This document shows, one piece after another, positions 1 to 5,541 of a stretch of DNA of 7,661 nucleotides. The notes beneath the pieces were generated by a model. The model had not been told where the DNA came from. It saw only the letters and a list, made by a program, of their open reading frames with translations, and made no database searches. Each line of letters starts with the position of its first letter. Position 1 is the first letter of the stretch. Source of the stretch: an uncultured Angelakisella sp. (GTDB lineage: Bacteria; Bacillota; Clostridia; Oscillospirales; Ruminococcaceae); the NCBI GenBank assembly GCA_904420255.1, contig CAJFUT010000230.1:1-7661 (forward strand). Reading direction: 5' to 3'. The position numbers were made by a program, and so were the translations under genes.

Positions 1-1035
1 GGCGGCCTTCAGGGCCTCCAGGGCCACATAGTAGGCGTCGTAGCCCATGGCGGTGACGGCCGCGATGGTGTCGTTGCCGCCGTTGTTGGTGAGGGCGGTG
101 GAATCGGAGTTAATCCACGCCTTGATCCCCTCGTCAAACTCGGGGGAGCCGCCCTCCTGGTAGAAGGTGGAAACATAAAGCTGGACGTTGGAGCCGGCGG
201 CGGCCTCCAGGACCATGTTGCTGTCCAGGGTATCGGAACCCTGAATGGGGATCTCCAGACCCATATCGGCGGCCAGCTTCACGATCTGGGTGGAGTAGGC
301 GATGGAGACGGGGCAGAAGATGACGTCGGCGCCCTCGGCCACCGCCTTGTTGAGGTAGGTGGTGAAGTCGGAGGTATTGGTGGGGAAGGAATCCTTCACC
401 ACCTCGCCGCCGAAGGCCTGCTCAAAGTAGCTGATGAGGCCCTGGTCGTACTCGTTGCCCAGCTCACCCAGGAGGTAGGCTTTCTGGGCGGAGAACTTCT
501 CCTTGGCGAAGTTCGCCAGCACGGTGCCCTGGAAGGGATCCAGGAAGCAGATGCGGAAGTAGTAATCGTTGCCCGCGGTGACGCCGGGGTTGGTGCAGGA
601 AATGCCGATGGCAGAAAGCCCGGCTTCTCCGAACACGGGGCCGCCGGCGATGGAAACGCCGGAGCCGTAGGAGCCCAGCACCAGGGCCACGTTCTGGCTC
701 ACCAGCTCGGCGGCGGCGGTGGGGGCCTTGGCCGGGTCGGAGCCGTTGTCGGCGTAGACCAGCTGGACATCATAGGTGGTGCCGCCGATCTCTACCGAGG
801 GGGTTTCGATGTTGGCATATTGCATCCCCAGCATCTCCTGCTTCCCGCCGGCGCCGGAGTCCCCGGTGGAGGGCTCAAAGACGCCGATTTTGATGACGTT
901 CCCGCCGTCGCCGGAGGCGGCAGGGGAAGCCGCGTCCCCGGAACCGGAGGCGGAAGCCGCGGGGGATCCGCCGCAGCCGGCCAGCATGGTGAGGGCGAGG
1001 GCCAGGGTCAGTACAATGGCAAGTAGCTTTTTCAT
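1..1035 (-). CDS. Branched-chain amino acid-type ABC transporter substrate-binding lipoprotein (LivK-like), 3' truncated
   Basis: Reading from the ATG at 1033-1035, the frame stays open for 345 codons to the left edge, so the C-terminus is missing; the family is usually about 370-400 residues. The start has a good ribosome binding site (GGAGG at 1046-1050). The N-terminus is a lipoprotein signal peptide: MKK, a hydrophobic stretch to residue 18, then lipobox LAGC with Cys21 as the lipidated residue. A Ser/Ala/Gly-rich linker follows, then the periplasmic-binding-protein type I fold with the TGDSGAGG segment near the start and the LGSYGSG and AIGISCTNPG segments typical of LivK-family receptors. 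In Gram-positive cells such proteins are tethered outside the membrane and deliver branched-chain amino acids or related small ligands to a LivHMGF permease. Those partner genes would lie downstream, outside the window. The ligand cannot be fixed from sequence alone. Family call is firm; leucine specificity is not. Confidence 0.9.
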   Translation of the reverse strand, partial: MKKLLAIVLTLALALTMLAGCGGSPAASASGSGDAASPAASGDGGNVIKIGVFEPSTGDSGAGGKQEMLGMQYANIETPSVEIGGTTYDVQLVYADNGSDPAKAPTAAAELVSQNVALVLGSYGSGVSIAGGPVFGEAGLSAIGISCTNPGVTAGNDYYFRICFLDPFQGTVLANFAKEKFSAQKAYLLGELGNEYDQGLISYFEQAFGGEVVKDSFPTNTSDFTTYLNKAVAEGADVIFCPVSIAYSTQIVKLAADMGLEIPIQGSDTLDSNMVLEAAAGSNVQLYVSTFYQEGGSPEFDEGIKAWINSDSTALTNNGGNDTIAAVTAMGYDAYYVALEALKAA

Positions 1036-1079
1036 ACCGCAAAATCCTCCAAACATATTTGGTTTTTGCCTCTTTTCCG

Positions 1080-1120
1080 CAATCCATGGAATTTTGTATC
1101 CGAATCAAATCCATGTATTG
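1080..1120 (-). other. Leader hairpin upstream of the substrate-binding protein
   Basis: CAAT (1080-1083) pairs with ATTG (1117-1120) and CATGGA (1085-1090) pairs with TCCATG (1110-1115), with one mismatch between the two helices. TTTG/CAAA can extend the helix inward across a small bulge. From the predicted start near 1120 this structure would occupy the first 40 nt of the mRNA leader. There is no following U-run, so it is not an obvious terminator. A role in mRNA stability or regulation is inference. Confidence 0.45.
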
Positions 1121-1160
1121 CAGTCCATTATACTCCCTCTCGCCCAAAAATGCAATACAT
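1113..1160. promoter_or_regulatory. Perfect 10-bp inverted repeat spanning the transporter promoter (candidate operator)
   Basis: ATGTATTGCA at 1113-1122 is the exact reverse complement of TGCAATACAT at 1151-1160, separated by 28 bp. One arm covers the -35 box and the other covers the predicted transcription start of the downstream transporter gene. This is the arrangement expected if a dimeric or tetrameric regulator bridges the promoter. No known regulator was matched. Confidence 0.5.
1127..1155 (-). promoter_or_regulatory. SigA-type promoter for the substrate-binding protein gene
   Basis: On the minus strand, TTGCAT (1150-1155) and a perfect TATAAT (1127-1132) are separated by 17 bp. Transcription should begin near 1120, giving a leader of about 85 nt before the ATG at 1035. 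Confidence 0.75.
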
Positions 1161-1372
1161 TTTTCTACCAATTTCAAAAACATTGATTCTTCTCACAAGC
1201 GCCCAAAAACAAGCCCCTATGGAAAGTGATTTTTTGTGGCGGCAAAACCGCATATTTTCAGATTCTTTTCTACGTGTACATATTTAAAATCATTTGTCTT
1301 TTATTAAAATACAAAATCCCGAACAAGATTTTGAATTTTTAAAAATCAAAAATTTCATTTTTGAGGATCTCA
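1161..1372. other. AT-rich intergenic spacer with an A/T palindrome
   Basis: This stretch between the ROK-kinase terminator and the transporter promoter is far more AT-rich than its surroundings, and I see no credible coding frame in it. At 1329-1351, TTTTGA and TCAAAA flank a run of T then A, making a near-perfect palindrome apart from one extra A. It could be bent DNA, an UP-type activator of the transporter promoter, or a regulator site; nothing decides between these. Confidence 0.5.
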
Positions 1373-1399
1373 CAAAAAAAGGAGGGGTTTCCCCCTCCT
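1373..1399 (-). terminator. Rho-independent terminator of the rluA-family/ROK transcription unit
   Basis: On the minus strand, AGGAGGGG (1392-1399) pairs perfectly with CCCCTCCT (1380-1387) across a 4-nt loop, and the helix is followed by an uninterrupted T-run (complement of 1373-1380). It lies about 20 bp beyond the stop of the ROK kinase gene. Confidence 0.93.
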
Positions 1400-1420
1400 C
1401 AGTCGCCGGTTCCCCGGCGG

Positions 1421-2383
1421 TCAGGCCTTGGAATTCTGGTACTGCCTCCCCAGGAAGGCCGCCCCGATGATGCCGGCGTCGTTCCCCAGCTGGGCCGCCG
1501 TGATGCGGCAGCGGTCCGCCATCAGGGGGATATACACCAGCTCCCGCACCCGGCGCCGCAGGGGCTCCAGGAGCTTTTCCCCCTGGGCGGAGATGCCGCC
1601 CCCGATGACCACCACATCGGGCTCCAGGAGGTTGATGAGGTTGGCCACCCCGCAGGCCAGGTAATCCAGGTACCGCTCCACCACAGCCGCGGCGGTGGGA
1701 TCCCCGGCGTCCCGGGCGTCAAAGACGGTGCGGCCGCTGACCCGCGCCGGGTCCCCCTGGCAGAGCTGCCAGAGGAGGGAGCCGGGGGCCTCCTCCATGG
1801 CCCGGCGGGTCTGGGCGATGAGGGCGGTGGCGGAGGCGTAGGCCTCCCAGCAGCCCCGGTGGCCGCAGGTGCAGGGCTCCCCGTCCTGGCAGATCACCAT
1901 ATGCCCGCCCTCGGCGGCCATGCCCCGGTCGCTGCCGTCCAGAATGACGCCGGTGCCGATGCCGGTGCCCAGGGTGACGGTCACCGAACGGGCCGCCCCC
2001 CGGGCCGCCCCGGCGATGGCCTCGGCGTAGGCGGCGGCGTTGGCGTCGTTGGCCAGGTACACCCGCTTGCCCCCCAGCCGGCGGCTGAGCCGCTCCGCCA
2101 TGGGGTCGTCGGTGAGGCCCAGGTTGCCGGAAAAGCGGTTGATCCCCCGGGCCGGGTCAATGTAGCCGGGGGAGCCCATCCCCACCCATTCCACCTCCGC
2201 CGGGGAGATCCCCGCCTTGGCGGCGGCCTCCCGGACCACCCGGGCCAGGGCCTCCGCCAGGGCTTCCCCGTCCACCCCCCGGGGGGTGGGGGCGGAGGCG
2301 GCGGCCAGGATATGGTATTCCTCGTCCACGATCCCCGCCGCGATGTTGGTTCCTCCCAGGTCGATGCCGCAGTAATAATTCAT
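1421..2383 (-). CDS. ROK-family sugar kinase, glucokinase-like
   Basis: A 320-residue protein of normal ROK length. ROK kinases phosphorylate free hexoses with ATP in the cytoplasm; glucose is the commonest substrate of this subtype, N-acetylmannosamine and fructose being alternatives. Visible motifs: the phosphate-binding loop DLGGTN (residues 8-13), the catalytic aspartate in NDAN (Asp113), the TLGTGIGTG segment (138-145), the EGGH motif ending in His161, and the zinc-binding CTCGHRGC segment (Cys171, Cys173, Cys178), which with His161 forms the structural zinc site defining the family. A C-terminal VIGGGIS segment supports the ATPase fold. The ATG at 2383 has a strong site (AAGGAGGAGG, 2391-2400) 7 nt upstream. 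It follows the pseudouridine synthase gene on the same strand, and I see no clear promoter between them, so it is probably co-transcribed and ends at the terminator at 1373-1399. There is no N-terminal helix-turn-helix, so it is a kinase rather than a ROK repressor. Confidence 0.93.
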   Translation of the reverse strand: MNYYCGIDLGGTNIAAGIVDEEYHILAAASAPTPRGVDGEALAEALARVVREAAAKAGISPAEVEWVGMGSPGYIDPARGINRFSGNLGLTDDPMAERLSRRLGGKRVYLANDANAAAYAEAIAGAARGAARSVTVTLGTGIGTGVILDGSDRGMAAEGGHMVICQDGEPCTCGHRGCWEAYASATALIAQTRRAMEEAPGSLLWQLCQGDPARVSGRTVFDARDAGDPTAAAVVERYLDYLACGVANLINLLEPDVVVIGGGISAQGEKLLEPLRRRVRELVYIPLMADRCRITAAQLGNDAGIIGAAFLGRQYQNSKA

Positions 2384-2436
2384 AAAAGGACCTCCTCCTT
2401 CATATCAATGAACGAATGGGACAGGCCGGAAGCCCG

Positions 2437-2582
2437 CCGGAGAGCCGTCCCCGCCATCCGGCCCCAGAGGGCGCAGGAGCTTTGGAAGCTCCAAGGGGTC
2501 AGGGGCGGGCTGGAGAACCATCCCCGCCATCCGGCTCCAGAGGGCGCAGGAGCTTTGGAAGCACTGAGGGGTCGGGGGCGGG
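2437..2582. repeat. Two-copy 73-bp imperfect tandem repeat at the 3' end of the rluA-family gene
   Basis: Copy 1 occupies 2437-2509 and copy 2 occupies 2510-2582. The inner 62 bp (2448-2509 against 2521-2582) differ at only five positions, and the outer 11 bp match at eight. Each core unit begins CCCCGCC and ends GGCGGG, which can pair. Copy 1 contains a central perfect 7-bp hairpin, GGAGCTT-TGG-AAGCTCC (2477-2493), which is partly broken in copy 2. The unit is therefore a structured, palindrome-like element. Its length is not a multiple of three, so the duplication changes the reading frame of the gene that runs through it. Whether it is a dispersed element in the genome cannot be told from this window. 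Confidence 0.9.
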
Positions 2583-3488
2583 ATGAAAAGAGGTGTAGTC
2601 CCGGCGCCAGGGGACGCCCCGCTCCGCCAGGAGGGCCAGAAAGTCCTCCGGCGGAGGGGCCTCCACCTCCACCGGCTCCCCGGTGAGGACATGGGGAAAG
2701 CCCACCCAGCCGCAGTGAAGGGCCTGGCGCCCCAGGGAGGGCTCCTCCCTGCCGCCGTAAAAGACGTCCCCAGCCAGGGGGCGGCCCAGGTAGGAGAGAT
2801 GGACCCGGATCTGGTGGGTGCGGCCGGTGTGGAGGACAAAGCCCAGAAGGGACACCCCCTCCCCCTCGGCCAGGACATGGTACTCGGTGACGGCCTGCTG
2901 CCCCTCGGGGGTAACGATGCGGCGCATCTCCAGGGGGCGCTCCCGCTGGATGGGCAGGTCGATGAGGCCGGTGGGAAAGGGCATCCGGCCCTGGGCCAGG
3001 GCGAAATACCGCTTTTTCACCGCCTTCCACAGCTTCCCGGCGGCGAACTGGTTCTTGGCCGCCACCACCGCCCCGGTGGTGTCCTTATCCAGGCGGTTCA
3101 GGGGGCGGAAGGGGGTGACCTCCCCGGTTTCGGCGCAGTGGGCGGCGTAGACCGAGGCAAGGGTGCCGTAGATATGCCCCCCGGACTGGTGGCAGGGCAT
3201 CCCCGGCGGCTTGTTGTAGACAATGACGTCCTCGTCCTCAAGGAGGATGGGCACCGGGATATGGCAGAGGGGCATCCCCTTGGCGCCCTCGGGGAGATTT
3301 ACCTCCAGGACATCCCCGGGGGCCAGGGGATCCACCGTGCGGATGTGCTCCCCGTTGAGGAGGAGGCCCCGGGGCAGTTTTTTCAGGGAGATGAGGACCC
3401 TGCCGGAAAAGCCCTGCTTCCCCCGGAGGAACTGCTCCACCGTCCTCCCCCGGTCCTCCTCCCCGATGGTGTACCGAATGGTGCGCAA
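2499..3488 (-). CDS. RluA-family RNA pseudouridine synthase with S4-type N-terminus and repeat-derived tail
   Basis: A 329-residue protein that isomerises specific uridines in structured RNA, most likely rRNA, to pseudouridine; the exact target is not readable from sequence. An S4-like RNA-binding segment covers roughly residues 15-65. The catalytic core has the KPPGMPCH segment (93-100), the signature NRLDKDTTG with catalytic Asp134, and the TGRTHQIRVHL motif (221-231). The signature has Asn131 where many relatives have His, as I recall from some RluA subgroups. The start is TTG (3486-3488), preceded by a GGGGGAG site; no better in-frame ATG lies nearby. The recognisable domain ends around residue 300. 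Residues 303-329 are a Pro/Gly-rich tail encoded entirely within the 73-bp tandem repeat, and the stop lies in the second copy met by the ribosome. Transcription probably starts at the promoter at 3542-3571 and continues into the ROK kinase gene. Confidence 0.92.
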   Translation of the reverse strand: MRTIRYTIGEEDRGRTVEQFLRGKQGFSGRVLISLKKLPRGLLLNGEHIRTVDPLAPGDVLEVNLPEGAKGMPLCHIPVPILLEDEDVIVYNKPPGMPCHQSGGHIYGTLASVYAAHCAETGEVTPFRPLNRLDKDTTGAVVAAKNQFAAGKLWKAVKKRYFALAQGRMPFPTGLIDLPIQRERPLEMRRIVTPEGQQAVTEYHVLAEGEGVSLLGFVLHTGRTHQIRVHLSYLGRPLAGDVFYGGREEPSLGRQALHCGWVGFPHVLTGEPVEVEAPPPEDFLALLAERGVPWRRDYTSFHPAPDPSVLPKLLRPLEPDGGDGSPARP

Positions 3489-3505
3489 GGCTCTCCCCCT
3501 TCCCC

Positions 3506-3531
3506 GCGGCCCTTTTGGAGGGAAGGGCCGC
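3506..3531 (-). other. 9-bp hairpin in the leader of the rluA-family gene
   Basis: GCGGCCCTT (3506-3514) and AAGGGCCGC (3523-3531) are perfect inverted repeats around an 8-nt loop. The hairpin starts only a few nucleotides after the predicted transcription start and ends about 12 nt before the ribosome binding site. It has no U-run and so is not a normal terminator. A 5' stability element or an RNA-level control site is possible. Confidence 0.5.
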
Positions 3532-3541
3532 TTTCAGGGAG

Positions 3542-3571
3542 ATTATAGCACACCCCGGCGGGAAGGTTCAA
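3542..3571 (-). promoter_or_regulatory. SigA-type promoter for the rluA-family gene (extended -10)
   Basis: On the minus strand, TTGAAC (3566-3571) is followed after 18 bp by TATAAT (3542-3547). TG sits just before the -10, giving the extended form TGCTATAAT. The expected leader is about 45-50 nt. Confidence 0.78.
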
Positions 3572-3573
3572 CA

Positions 3574-3602
3574 TTGACAAATGCTCCCCGCTGTTTTATC
3601 CT
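3574..3602 (+). promoter_or_regulatory. SigA-type promoter for the PRD-domain gene
   Basis: A consensus TTGACA (3574-3579), a 17-bp spacer and TATCCT (3597-3602) precede the gene at 3648. Its -35 lies 2 bp from the -35 of the divergent rluA-family promoter, so the two polymerases probably compete for the same stretch. A short palindrome CCTCATTGAGG sits at 3621-3631 in the leader. Confidence 0.8.
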
Positions 3603-3647
3603 GAAAGAAAAGGGACAGAACCTCATTGAGGCGGAAGGAGGCTTCTC

Positions 3648-4016
3648 ATGGACAAAGAGATCGTCCGCAGGCTGGACTCCATGACCCAGCTTCAGGAGCT
3701 CACCCCCAGGCAGCGGAAAAACATCCTGGCCCTGGTGGAGCTGCTGGAAACCGAATACGGCATCGTCCTGGGCCGGCGCCAGGCGGAAATGTTCATCTCC
3801 CACCTGGCCGAAACCTTCCGCCGCATGGACCACGGGGAAACGGTGGCCTACATGGAGGAGGCCGCCGCCGGCCAGCTCCGGGCTTTCGGCGGCAGCGGCA
3901 CCGTGGACCATATGCTCCGGGATTTCAGCCGGATCACCGGCGTCCGGTTCCCCAAAAGCGAGGAGGAATATATGAAAATGTACCTTTCCTCCCTCCTATC
4001 CTACAACAACCACTGA
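3648..4016 (+). CDS. Small single PRD-domain protein
   Basis: A 122-residue soluble, largely helical protein without membrane segments or signal peptide. Residues about 25-115 look like one PTS-regulation domain (PRD): an acidic helix ending in YGIVLG, then the typical segment FISHLAETFRRM with His52 at the place of the phosphorylatable histidine, and a GETV turn after it. In antiterminators and activators such as LicT or MtlR, PRDs are phosphorylated by HPr or EIIB, but those proteins also have an RNA- or DNA-binding domain. Here there is none, and the second conserved PRD histidine is not obvious near the C-terminus. Stand-alone PRD proteins of this size, such as the YhfY type, exist but their role is poorly known. 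The ATG has a clear site (AAGGAGG, 3635-3641) and its own promoter. No PTS gene is nearby. The family call is from recalled motif shape, hence moderate confidence. Confidence 0.62.
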   Translation: MDKEIVRRLDSMTQLQELTPRQRKNILALVELLETEYGIVLGRRQAEMFISHLAETFRRMDHGETVAYMEEAAAGQLRAFGGSGTVDHMLRDFSRITGVRFPKSEEEYMKMYLSSLLSYNNH

Positions 4017-4055
4017 AAAATATGCGGAGGCTCCCCCTTGAGCGGGGTGCCTCCG
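4016..4055. terminator. Convergent terminator between the PRD gene and dinB
   Basis: CGGAGGC (4025-4031) pairs with GCCTCCG (4049-4055), with inner CCCC (4033-4036) pairing GGGG (4044-4047). On the minus strand the helix is followed by ATATTTTT (complement of 4016-4023), a good intrinsic terminator for dinB. On the plus strand the trailing T content is weaker (TTCGTT), so it probably ends the PRD transcript less efficiently. Confidence 0.82.
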
Positions 4056-4067
4056 TTCGTTGGGGGA

Positions 4068-5330
4068 CTATTTTTCCCCTTCCTTTCCATCCGCCCCTTC
4101 CCCGCCCTTTTTCCGGGTGAGGCCCAGGTCCTCCCCCAAAAGCCGCCCCGGGGTCAGGGCGTCCCGGCCGTACCTCCCCCGGACCTGGTCCATGGCGGCC
4201 TCCAGCTTTTCCTGGCGGAGCCGCCGCTCCCGGGTCCCCTGGCTTTCAAAGAGGGTGAGCTGGTCCCCCTCCTCCCCCTCGGTGAGGGAGGTGCCGGTCA
4301 CCGCCAGCATCCGGATGGGGGCGGTGAGGCTCCAGCTTTCCCGGATCAGCTCCAGGGCGGCCCGGCCGATCTCGCTGGAAAGGTGGCTGGGGTGGGGCAG
4401 GGGCTTCTGCCGGGAGATGGTGCGGAAGGCCGGGTCCTTGATCATCACCTGGACGGTGCGGCACCGCAGGCCGTGCTTGCGCAGCCGGGCGGCGACGCTG
4501 TCCGCCAGGGCCGCCACCCCGGCGGAAATATCCTCCAGCCCCACAAGGTTCCGGGAAAAGGTGATGCTGTTGCCCACCGACTTCACCTCCCGCTCCTCAT
4601 AGGCCGACCGCACCGGGCTGTCGTCCTCCCCCCGGGCGTACCGCCACAGCTCCCGGCCCAGCTTCCCCAGGCGGCGGGTCAGCAGCTCCGGGTCTGCCGC
4701 CGCCAGCGCCCCCACGGTGCTGATGCCCAGCTCCTCCAGGGCCTTTTTGGTGGCTCCCCCCACAAAGAGGAGGGCACCCGCCGGCAGGGGCCAGACCAGG
4801 CTGCGGTAGTTTTCCCGGCTGACCACGGTGGTGGCGTCGGGCTTTTTGTAATCGCTGCCCAGCTTGGCGAAGATTTTGTTCCAGCTCACCCCCACCGAGA
4901 TGGTGAGCCCCGTTTCCTCCCGCACCCGCCGGCGCAGCTGGTCGGCGATCTCCTTCCCCTCCCCGAAAAGGCGGCGGCTGCCGGTGACGTCCAGCCAGCT
5001 TTCGTCGATGCCGAAGGGCTCCACCTGGTCGGTGTACTGCTGGTAAATGAGGTTGACGATCCGGGAATATTCCTCGTATTTTTCCCGGTGGGGCGGCACC
5101 AGCACCAGGCCCGGGCACTTCCGCCGGGCCTGCCAGATGGTTTCCGCCGTCTGGACCCCCTTCTCCTTGGCCAGCTGGTTTTTGGCCAGGATGATGCCGT
5201 GGCGCTGCTCCGGGTCGCCGCAGACCGCCATGGGCACCCGCCGGAGCTCCGGCCGCAGGAGGCACTCCACCGAGGCGTAAAAGCCGTTGCAGTCGCAATG
5301 GAGGATGGTCCTCTCCCCCGCCTCTCCCAT
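4068..5330 (-). CDS. dinB: DNA polymerase IV (Y-family translesion polymerase)
   Basis: A 420-residue Y-family polymerase that copies past damaged bases with low fidelity and no proofreading. The metal-binding residues are in place: Asp13 in HCDCNGFYASVE and Asp109-Glu110 in FGIDESWLDV. Tyr18 sits at the steric-gate position that excludes ribonucleotides. The ISVGVSWNKIFAKLGSDYKKP region completes the palm, the helix-hairpin-helix thumb lies around 200-240, and the little-finger domain follows. QLTLF (357-361) is a consensus sliding-clamp-binding motif, followed by an extra charged tail rich in Lys, Gly and Glu to residue 420. It is somewhat longer than E. coli DinB (about 350). The ATG at 5330 is preceded by a G-rich AAAGGGGG site. 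The gene is monocistronic, with promoter and LexA-like box upstream and a terminator at 4016-4055. The HCDCNGFYASVE signature is, as I recall, common in Firmicutes members. Assignment to the Y family is secure; the DinB label rests on overall similarity. Confidence 0.94.
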   Translation of the reverse strand: MGEAGERTILHCDCNGFYASVECLLRPELRRVPMAVCGDPEQRHGIILAKNQLAKEKGVQTAETIWQARRKCPGLVLVPPHREKYEEYSRIVNLIYQQYTDQVEPFGIDESWLDVTGSRRLFGEGKEIADQLRRRVREETGLTISVGVSWNKIFAKLGSDYKKPDATTVVSRENYRSLVWPLPAGALLFVGGATKKALEELGISTVGALAAADPELLTRRLGKLGRELWRYARGEDDSPVRSAYEEREVKSVGNSITFSRNLVGLEDISAGVAALADSVAARLRKHGLRCRTVQVMIKDPAFRTISRQKPLPHPSHLSSEIGRAALELIRESWSLTAPIRMLAVTGTSLTEGEEGDQLTLFESQGTRERRLRQEKLEAAMDQVRGRYGRDALTPGRLLGEDLGLTRKKGGEGADGKEGEK

Positions 5331-5357
5331 AAGCCGCCCCCTTTCCGCCGAAGCGAA

Positions 5358-5369
5358 GAATATATGTTC
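5358..5369. promoter_or_regulatory. LexA (SOS) box-like operator at the dinB start site
   Basis: GAATATATGTTC matches the Gram-positive LexA/DinR consensus GAAC-N4-GTTC at all but one of the eight fixed positions. It lies just downstream of the dinB -10 and covers the predicted start of transcription, where a repressor would block initiation. SOS control of dinB is well known in other bacteria; binding here is inference. Confidence 0.55.
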
Positions 5370-5376
5370 TTATTTT

Positions 5377-5405
5377 ATGATACCACAGCTTGCCCTTCCG
5401 CGCAA
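5377..5405 (-). promoter_or_regulatory. SigA-type promoter for dinB
   Basis: On the minus strand, TTGCGC (5400-5405), a 17-bp spacer and TATCAT (5377-5382) preceded by TGG, an extended -10. Transcription would start near 5370, inside the LexA-like box. Confidence 0.68.
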
Positions 5406-5413
5406 GGCTCCTC

Positions 5414-5436
5414 GAAAGCCACTCGGCTGCGCTTTC
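5414..5436. repeat. Small inverted repeat in the dinB / spo0A-like intergenic region
   Basis: GAAAGC (5414-5419) and GCTTTC (5431-5436) flank an 11-nt loop. It is GC-rich inside an otherwise AT-rich divergent intergenic region. The adjoining GCGCAAGGCTC (5400-5410) also occurs at 3483-3493 at the start of the rluA-family gene. It may be a fragment of a dispersed palindromic element; no function is visible. Confidence 0.35.
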
Positions 5437-5465
5437 CAATAATAATGCATAAAAAATCACTTATA

Positions 5466-5507
5466 TTTGTCGATTTTTTCACTTTCCTCCTTGAGTTGTA
5501 GTATAAT
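5466..5507 (+). promoter_or_regulatory. Promoter of the Spo0A-domain gene with a 0A-box-like sequence
   Basis: A perfect -10 TATAAT lies at 5502-5507, 34 bp before the TTG start, but no good -35 sits at 17 bp spacing, as expected of an activator-dependent promoter. Just upstream of the -35 position, TTTGTCGAT (5466-5474) matches 8 of 9 positions of TTTGTCGAA, the classic Spo0A box as I recall it. Spo0A or the encoded Spo0A-like protein could act here; this is inference. Confidence 0.5.
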
Positions 5508-5541
5508 CTACCGTGATTTCGCTCAAAGGAGTTCGGTTCTT

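Noticed and set aside
1036..1120. T-box or other known riboswitch in the transporter leader
   Set aside because: The leader is only about 85 nt and lacks the T-box sequence, specifier stem and terminator/antiterminator pair.
1170..1184. Possible CodY box (AATTTC-AAAAACATT) upstream of the transporter
   Set aside because: It has at least four mismatches to the consensus in a very AT-rich stretch, where such matches are expected by chance.
776..1186. Plus-strand frame opposite the start of the substrate-binding protein
   Set aside because: It has no domain or ribosome binding site and crosses the signal peptide and promoter of a clear minus-strand gene.
2477..2493. Intrinsic terminator between the rluA-family and ROK genes
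   Set aside because: The 7-bp hairpin in repeat copy 1 has no T-run on either strand.
2437..2582. Short CRISPR-like or attachment-site repeat
   Set aside because: There are only two adjacent units with no spacer, no cas genes and no integrase; a tandem duplication explains it.
1361..2686. Long open frame on the plus strand opposite the ROK kinase
   Set aside because: Its translation is a Gly/Pro/Ala-rich low-complexity product typical of GC-rich antisense frames, and the minus strand encodes a complete, motif-rich kinase.
2380..3030. Minus-strand frame overlapping the rluA-family gene and joining the ROK start
   Set aside because: It is an alternate frame of rluA with Pro/Gly/Arg-rich sequence; it only looks continuous because the tandem repeat shifts frames.
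2583..3548. Open frame opposite the rluA-family gene
   Set aside because: The product resembles no family and spans the divergent promoter region; the minus-strand gene carries all pseudouridine synthase motifs.
4038..5501. 487-codon open frame on the plus strand opposite dinB
   Set aside because: It is longer than the real gene but has no recognisable domain, runs through the dinB terminator and promoter, and lacks a ribosome binding site; it is an artefact of GC bias.
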